NCBI GenBank assembly: GCA_029215795.1 | Contig: JARDYH010000004.1 | Location: 35,902,001-35,966,000, forward strand | Length of the DNA stretch: 64,000 nt | Origin: Anniella stebbinsi | Taxonomy: Eukaryota; Chordata; Lepidosauria; Squamata; Anniellidae | Direction of reading: 5' to 3' | Shown here: piece by piece, positions 57,782-64,000 of the stretch | How positions within the stretch are numbered: the stretch's first letter is position 1 | How the letters are laid out: each line of letters begins with the position of its first letter | Notes under the pieces: generated by a model | The model's input: only the letters and a program-made list of their open reading frames with translations | Databases searched by the model: none | Told to the model about the DNA's origin: nothing | Translations under genes and position numbers: made by a program

Positions 57782-58184
57782 TAGGGTGACCATACTTGAG
57801 AAACCAAAAAAGAGGACAACCAATGGGGGGGGGGTCATGGGAAAGCATGCTATCCAGGGCCTCTGGAAAGCAAATCATTCCCCCCATCACGAGGTTGTGA
57901 ATGACATGCTTTCCAGAGGCCTCAGAAAGCGCTTGTTTCCCTGCCACACTTTCCCCCGATTGGAGAGGAGGAGGGGAAAGCGTGTCATTCCTGCCCCCCC
58001 ACTGCTCCAGTAGCGGTCTCCGGAAAGCACATCATTCCCCCTGCCACACTAATGCCAGTCTTAAAGGGGAAAGAAAGTGTGTCACTCCAGGACATTATAG
58101 AAAACTACAGAAAATCCCCCTGACACCCAGGATAGAACAAAAACCAGGACACTTCCGGGAAAATCCTGACAGTTGGTAACCCTA
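57782..58184. mobile_element. Family A hAT element, 403 bp, exact 8-bp TSD
   Basis: GTTAAAGG stands at 57774-57781 and again at 58185-58192. The element begins TAGGGTGACCATACTTGAGA and ends TTGGTAACCCTA. The interior has several CTCTGGAAAGC(A/G) / GGAAAGCATG(T/C) segments repeated in both orientations and no transposase. With the GC-rich element it gives the clearest proof of hAT-type insertion in this family. Confidence 0.9.
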
Positions 58185-58193
58185 GTTAAAGGC

Positions 58194-58313
58194 ACAATCC
58201 TATGCATGTCTAGACTGAAAAAAGGCCTAAAATTCTCAGAATGCCCCAGCCAGCCAGCTGGCTGGGACATTCTGGGAGTTGTAGGCCTTTTTTCAGTCAT
58301 GATATGCATAGGA
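58194..58313. repeat. Family C-related palindrome, 120 bp
   Basis: CAATCCTATGCATGTCTAGA, CTGAAAAAAGGCCTA and CCCCAGCCAGCCAG are mirrored by CTGGCTGGGACATTC, TAGGCCTTTTTTCAGT and ATGCATAGGACTG. It abuts the target duplication of the preceding hAT element. Confidence 0.75.
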
Positions 58314-58743
58314 CTGCATCCTAAGAAAGAAAAGATAGACTATATGCTGCACAATGCCTTCTGGTTGGTAGCGCTAGGACCCCTCCATCTGGAAGCACCC
58401 CACAGTCTTAGGGACTGGTTCAGCATGTATAAATCCCACCTGAAACAGTCTTTATAGGTTTGCAAGGGGGCAGGGGGAAAATACACTGAAAAATTGTCTC
58501 ATGAATCAGACCTTGATGAAATGATATAAGAAACCTACCACTTTCTCTGTATGTCTGAACCTCAGTATGATAATGTTTATGTCCAGTTTGTCTCCAATTC
58601 ATCTGTATCACAAAAAGGGGACTATTGCTGGGCAGCCAAGAAGCAATGTGTTGGATCCAGACCAGATTAGACTAAATAAAATCATGGGATGGAATGGCAG
58701 GCCTAAATCCCATAGATTTTAATGGGTCTATTATAACTATGAT

Positions 58744-58898
58744 TAGGGTGACCATAAGAAAAGGAGGACAGGGCTCCTGTATCTTTAGCAATTGTACAAA
58801 AAAGGGAATCTCAGCAGGTGTCCTTTTTGTGCATGCAGCACCTGATGAAATTCCCTCTTCATCACAATAAATAAAGCTGCAGGAGCCCTGCCGTCTTT
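58744..58898. mobile_element. Family A hAT-like MITE, monomer with damaged right end
   Basis: TAGGGTGACCATAAGAAAAG at the left, CAGGGCTCCTGTATCTTTAG and GCAGGAGCCCTGCCGTC inside. The right terminus GGTCACCCTA is missing. Confidence 0.7.
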
Positions 58899-59194
58899 AG
58901 CATAGCTACTACAGCTTTAACTGTGTTAGTGCAGGGAGTGAAAAAAGACGTCTCTGTCTGCACAACTGTTAGAGGAGCAGGGATTTATAAGTGACCAGGG
59001 CTTTTCTAAGACATTTGGCTGCCTTAGGTGAAGAAGCAAATGATGCCTGTCCCTTCTCACTAAAGCACCAAAGTGTGATTCTAGGAGGCCTCCTGGTATG
59101 TGTAATCTTGGAAGGCATTCTTAATCATTGGGCTCAGTTCTTTCAAGCCTCTCATAAACAGCACATTTGGATGAAGATAATCCTTTGCAGAGTG

Positions 59195-59405
59195 AATGTA
59201 AGGTTGTGGTTGCATGTCAGACTACGACTGAGGAGACCCAGGTTCAAATCTCCATTCAGCCATGACTCTTGCTATGTGATCTTGGGCCAATCATTGTCAC
59301 ACAGGGTTATTGTGAGGATAAATGAAAACGGGGGAGGAAGCAACCATATATGCTGCCTTGAACTCCTTGGAGGAAAGGTGAAACAGAAATGGAATAGTAA
59401 ATAAA
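59195..59405 (+). repeat. Sauria-type SINE
   Basis: The tRNA-related head has ACTACGACTGAGGAGACCCA and GGTTCAAATCTCC (B box). The body has GATCTTGGGCCAATCATTGT and CACAGGGTTATTGTGAGGAT. The tail has GCCTTGAACTCCTTGGAGGA and AAGGTGAAACAGAAATGG. This matches the squamate Sauria SINE layout, whose 3' end is derived from Bov-B. It is a good marker for a squamate genome. Confidence 0.8.
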
Positions 59406-59519
59406 CAATTAGCCCATTTTGAAAGTCATAAGGCTTCACATTTGTTACCTTTGTTAAAACGTACACAACCCTGTCAGGTAGGCCAATGCTATTATCAGGA
59501 TGCAAAAACATTTCATTTT

Positions 59520-59735
59520 AAAGCCTGGCGTGTTTTGGCCTGAATTCTTTCAAAGGCCTTCCTCAGGGGGTTGTCAGAAGATGACTAACTCAGTCACCAC
59601 TGATTATCATAAGAGGCAATTACCTTGCTGGAAGTATTGCTGCAAACATCTTCTAACAACCCCCTGAGGAAGGCCTTTGAAAGAATTCAGGCCGAAACAC
59701 GTCAGGCTTTGAAATATATATATATATATATATAT
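59520..59735. repeat. Long inverted repeat (64-bp arms) followed by (TA)n
   Basis: The left arm 59520-59583 (AAAGCCTGGCGTGTTTTGGC, CTGAATTCTTTCAAAGGCCT) is mirrored by 59647-59710 (AGGCCTTTGAAAGAATTCAG, GCCGAAACACGTCAGGCTTT) with few mismatches around a 63-base loop. A (TA) tract follows at 59715-59735. The family is not recognised. Confidence 0.8.
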
Positions 59736-60057
59736 TCATCCTGAGAACTTGTTTCTCCTTTTTTTCTGACCTGACTTGGATGTTCTCCCCTTTTGGTTTT
59801 TCAATGCTATTATCCCCATTTTGTAAGAGGGTCACGGCAGCTGAGATTGAGGCTGGTTTTTTCGATGTAGCAGAATGAGGAGGTAGAAGGGACTTTACCA
59901 TTTTGGAAAAACTTTTGAATTTCCACCCATATAAAACATCTCCCTACAAAGAGAAAACCAGCATTTAGATTCTAATCCAAATCTTTGCCCAATGTGTTTG
60001 GGGTGGTGGTGGTTTTTTTGCAGGGAGTTCTTACTGTAGAGAAAGATTCAAAAATTC

Positions 60058-60487
60058 ATAGAATCATAGAATGGTAGAGTTGGAAGGGGACTATAAGGCC
60101 ATCGAGTCCAACCCCGTGCTCAATGCAGGAATCCACCTTAAAATAGGGTGACCAGATAAAATCCAGGTCAGGGCTCATGTATCTTTAACAGTTGTAGAGA
60201 AAAGGGAATTTCAGCCAGTGTCATTTGTATGCAATTAGTTCCTGGTGAAATTCCCTCTTCATCACAACAGTTAAAGGTGCAGGCACTATACTAGAGTGAC
60301 CACATACAAAAGAATCCAGGGCCCCTGCATCTTTAACTGTTGTGATGAAGAGGGAATTTCACCAAGAACTAATTGCATACAAATAACACTGGCTGAAATT
60401 CCCTTTTCTCTACAACTGTTAAAGTTACATGAGCCCTGACCTGGATTTTATCTGGTCACCCTATCTTAAAACATCCCTGACAGATTA
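60058..60487 (-). repeat. CR1 LINE 3' tail, antisense, split by a hAT MITE
   Basis: ATAGAATCATAGAATGGTAG, AGTTGGAAGGGGACTATAAG and CATCGAGTCCAACC at 60058-60143, then AACATCCCTGACAGAT after 60464. The two parts join into one continuous CR1 tail when 60144-60463 plus one duplicate octamer is removed. Confidence 0.85.
60144..60463. mobile_element. Family A hAT MITE, palindromic dimer (320 bp), 7/8 TSD
   Basis: Ends TAGGGTGACCAGATAAAATC and GATTTTATCTGGTCACCCTA are perfect inverted repeats. Flanks CCTTAAAA (60136-60143) and TCTTAAAA (60464-60471) differ at one base. Related CR1 tails have CCTTAAAG here, so CCTTAAAA is the likely original site. The structure matches the dimer at 41147-41465. Confidence 0.88.
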
Positions 60488-60522
60488 TATTTCCCCTTGC
60501 CCTGCAGGTAAAGTGTTCAGAT

Positions 60523-60666
60523 GCAATAGAGGGCAGGGCTCCTGCACCTTTAATAGTTGGGTAAAAGAAAGAATTTCAGCAGGTGTAGTTTGTTATGCAA
60601 GCTACACCTGCTAAAATTCCCTCTTGTACCTAACTATTAAAGGTGCAGGAGCCCTGACCTCTATTG
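60523..60666. mobile_element. Family A-related palindrome without GGTGACC ends
   Basis: CAATAGAGGGCAGGGCTCCT, GCACCTTTAATAGTT and GCAGGTGTAG are mirrored by CTACACCTGC, AACTATTAAAGGTGCAGG and AGCCCTGACCTCTATTG. Confidence 0.7.
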
Positions 60667-60769
60667 TTTCTAGACATTCTTACTAACGTGGTGCAGTCCA
60701 TTCTGCCACCTCATTCTGCTGAATGTTTAGACCTGGTCTTGGAGATCGTGGTTTGCTAGCACTACCTAG

Positions 60770-61491
<722 letters not shown>

Positions 61492-61559
61492 TCAACCAGG
61501 AGGCCAGTTTTGAACAATTCTCTGCTTTTCTCCCCTGCTTCGGTTTCTTGTGCGGTATA

Positions 61560-61945
61560 TCCAGTGATGTAGTCGTACATTTTGAAGGTTGGGTGCTCAT
61601 CATGACAGTACCCATTGCCACAGCCCCAAGCAGAGGCCAAAAATGCAGGCAACAATGTTGACCCATATCAATCAACCAGTTCTAGCAGTTTTCATCTCCA
61701 CCAGGAACAGGAACTAATGGATCTTCATTGTGCATTCAAGATTAAGACCAAGCCACCTCAAAACACTTTGCAATACAACAAGAACAATATACTCCTGCTG
61801 GGAAAATTCATTTCCTACCAGCTACTGTGAGGATTGCAGCTAAGCTCAGAGGGAATAAGGAAGGCTGATGGGGGTGGCAGATGATGTCAGCATCTCTGCT
61901 AATAAAAAAGAGAGTCGGCATTGCATCCCTGCAAGGCCTACACCA
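61560..61945 (+). repeat. Unclassified dispersed repeat, copy 2
   Basis: The same blocks, in the same order, as the reverse complement of 19797-20160. It lies just upstream (gene direction) of the first coding exon of MYL9. Confidence 0.7.
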
Positions 61946-61954
61946 CTGGCAGGG

Positions 61955-62115
61955 TTCGCACGACACCGGGTACCATTTTGAATATCTAAGCCCCGCTCAG
62001 GGATTGTCTTGTTGTGTGAACCCTGCAAGTGTGGGTTAGACAAGGGTTAGACAACCCTCACATAAGCCTCACATAACCCACGCTTGCCAGGTTGTCATGA
62101 CCCGACATGCAATGT
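61955..62115. repeat. Fold-back element remnant, GGTTCGCACGACACC family
   Basis: GCAGGGTTCGCACGACACC and CTTGTTGTGTGAACCCTGC pair; TACCATTTTGAATATCTAAG is shared with 36090 and 45727. Confidence 0.5.
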
Positions 62116-62279
62116 GAATATGCAAAGTGTTAAGCAGTTTGGAGTTGGAAAGCCTTGCTGATCTACTGCATATCACCCAGAGACCTACCAATAGATCCAG
62201 GTCTACCTTCTGTCCACCTCTGGCTTAAGATATTTACTCAGTGATCTGGTTTGTTGTACAACATGGCATGGCTCATCTT

Positions 62280-62395
62280 GGGTTATTTAACACAAGGTTT
62301 TGTGCATCTGAGAAGGGGACTCTATTCCACAAAAGCTTATGCCATAATAAATGTATAAGTTTTTTAAGTGCCACCAGATTCTTGAGTTGCAGCAA
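62280..62395 (+). repeat. Dispersed LINE-type tail, opposite strand to 39712
   Basis: TTGTGCATCTGAGAAGGGGA, CCACAAAAGCTTATGCCATA, ATAAATGTATAAG and AAGTGCCACCAGATTC. Confidence 0.55.
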
Positions 62396-63387
62396 AAACA
62401 ACAAATGAGCTATCCCTCTGGAAATCCCTTCTATATAAATACCCTCATATGTTTTCTTCTGTCCCAATGAACTATGGTTCATTATGAGGCTTTCTTCATT
62501 TCAGCAGTATAATTTAAGGAAGCTTCACCAGGTTGGGCCTCATAATATACTATCATTCACCATGGTTGGGATAAAATTTGCTAGTTAACTGACCATTCCT
62601 TGAATCTATGTAGTCTTGTTCTTTCAATTGGCCATTGCAGCTATGGCCTCTATTTTCATTGTACAAGGTTTTAATCCTTCTTTGGTTAAGATGTTTATGT
62701 GTGTGTGTAGTTTTCATTACAATATAGTTACAATTTAAATTAACAAAAATCAACAGAACAAAAATTAAATCATCCATCAAGTTGACCCTCACACAACAAA
62801 CCTGTAAGGAAGGTCACTATTTGATTGTTCAGATGAGTGCAAGGAAAACTTGCCGTAGTCGGCGTACGGGAAGCTGCCACAGGAGACTTTCAACAGCTTC
62901 TCCCAGGGAAATATTATTGTCTTTGCAAATAGGTCTGAGATTGGGGAAGGTGAGTTGCCCAGAAAATTCAACAGGTGCTGCAGCAAGGTAAGAAAAACTC
63001 CTGCTCAGTGTCTGCCTGCCAAGCAGCTGTTAAAGGCACAGGAGCCCAAATTAGAGAGGGGAGGGGGATGCCCACCAGGAGAGGCTCCCCTCTGAATGAA
63101 TAACCCTCACTGAATTGACTTTCTTTGATTCCATTTGTACAAAGACAGGCTCACAAATAAGACACACAGGCTCTAGGCCTACTCAGAAATAAGCAGGAAA
63201 TTAGTTATCTGTTCCGAGCAGATTCCAAACATTCCATTCCCCTCCCCCTTACACCCTTTGTCTAGCCAGGCCATGAGCGGCATGTGGAGCTGTGCTCTTT
63301 CCTTGAGCGACTGTAGCTTGTTAATAAGGATTAGAGGCTCTCGGTTTATCAAGAGAAAAGGAAGACTGGACAGGCATGGGTGGCCAT

Positions 63388-63690
63388 GTGTCCTACTTTG
63401 TAGAGGGCAGTCCTCTGTTTGAAGGTCTGTCCAGTCCAAGTGTGGGTTAAAGCGAAGGAACCATAAAAGGGGAGGGCAGGGGATCTTGGCGTTGCCCATC
63501 AATACTTAGCATCTGGACATCAGGTGAAGCAAGCAGGCACACAGGGCATCTGGTCAGTCTTCCCCACTCTGGTGAGATGTATTTACTTTTTTTCAAATGA
63601 ACTTGGAAAGGTATTTTCCATGAATACCTATCAATCCACACAGGCAGATATTAAGCAAATCTCTATCCTCTTTTGTCCTCTTTTTTGCTG
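63388..63690 (+). repeat. Unclassified repeat D, copy 2
   Basis: GAGGGCAGTCCTCTGTTTGA, GCAGGCACACAGGGCATCTG and CAGTCTTCCCCACTCTGGTG match 60770-61015. The start GGTGGCCATGTGTCCTACTT suggests a distant relation to family A ends. Confidence 0.6.
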
Positions 63691-63744
63691 ATGTATTTCC
63701 TTTTTTGATCTAAGTAGCCATTCTAGAACATATATTGGTTTACA

Positions 63745-64000
63745 CCAAGAATAGTGCTGTTTTGCACGATCATCACAGCCCAATATGGCTTATTTTACCC
63801 ATGGTGGATTGCAGTGTGTGCCGGCAGTCATTTTGAACGTTCAGCCCCTGGTGGTGGGGTTGCCATAGTTTGTCATGGCATCCAAATCTGGGGGGCAGGG
63901 ATGGTTTGACAGTTAAATAATCCTCAAATAACTCATGGTCATTGTAGGTTTATTTGTTAGTTGATTAACCCTCAAACCCTTTCTGCACGTATTCGGACGA
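63745..64000. repeat. Fold-back-type repeat, cut by the window end
   Basis: CGATCATCACAGCCCAATAT, GGCAGTCATTTTGAACGTTC and TTGATTAACCCTCAAACC resemble the left part of the elements at 36042 and 45652. Confidence 0.4.

Noticed and set aside
63461..63470. Perfect CArG box CCATAAAAGG as a possible MYL9 SRF site
   Set aside because: It lies inside repeat D, and no second CArG, TATA box or exon is visible nearby. MYL9 is an SRF target in other vertebrates, but this site is probably chance.

Overview
The window is nuclear DNA from a vertebrate, almost certainly a squamate reptile and more likely a lizard than a snake. Three protein-coding genes can be recognised: DLGAP4, TGIF2 and MYL9, which are neighbours on human 20q11. 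Their exons have clean GT/AG borders and the spliced reading frames are complete. The repeats point to squamates: a Sauria-type SINE, CR1 LINE 3' ends with the ATTCTATGAT tail, tRNA-Ala-headed SINEs, and very many fold-back hAT-type MITEs. No organism can be named from the sequence alone.

Layout. Positions 1-5280 (+ strand) hold the end of DLGAP4: the last intron, the last coding exon (958-1176) and a long 3' UTR with two candidate poly(A) signals. After about 1.8 kb of intergenic DNA comes TGIF2 on the - strand (7100 to about 32370). It has a roughly 3.1 kb 3' UTR, a last coding exon at 10199-10801, an 18 kb intron, a first coding exon at 28831-29034, and a non-coding first exon in a CpG island with a CRE and a TATA-like box. 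Positions 32600-51500 are intergenic and built largely of transposon remains. MYL9 follows on the - strand, with coding exons at 61218-61401, 52731-52892 and 51765-51937, which give a complete 172-residue light chain. Its untranslated first exon was not found and may lie beyond the right edge.

Gene products. DLGAP4 is a postsynaptic scaffold protein; only its C-terminal SHANK-binding tail is here. TGIF2 is a TALE-homeodomain repressor of TGF-beta/SMAD signalling. MYL9 is the smooth-muscle myosin regulatory light chain. The genes do not form a functional unit; their linkage is conserved synteny. As I remember the human order (DLGAP4-MYL9-TGIF2, all one strand), the TGIF2-MYL9 block is inverted here.

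The most unusual content is the transposon population. Several fold-back elements have 8-bp target-site duplications readable by eye, which places them in the hAT superfamily: 16752-17475, 25012-25094, 55268-56290, 57782-58184 and, less exactly, 17671-17932, 48702-48921 and 60144-60463. Some are nested in other repeats. The most interesting is the GC-rich element at 55268-56290. It contains two large palindromes, CRE and ETS motifs, and a short ATG-initiated exon-like segment ending in a strong splice donor, so it may be a mobile promoter plus first exon. I saw no bacterial, viral, CRISPR or other defence-type system.
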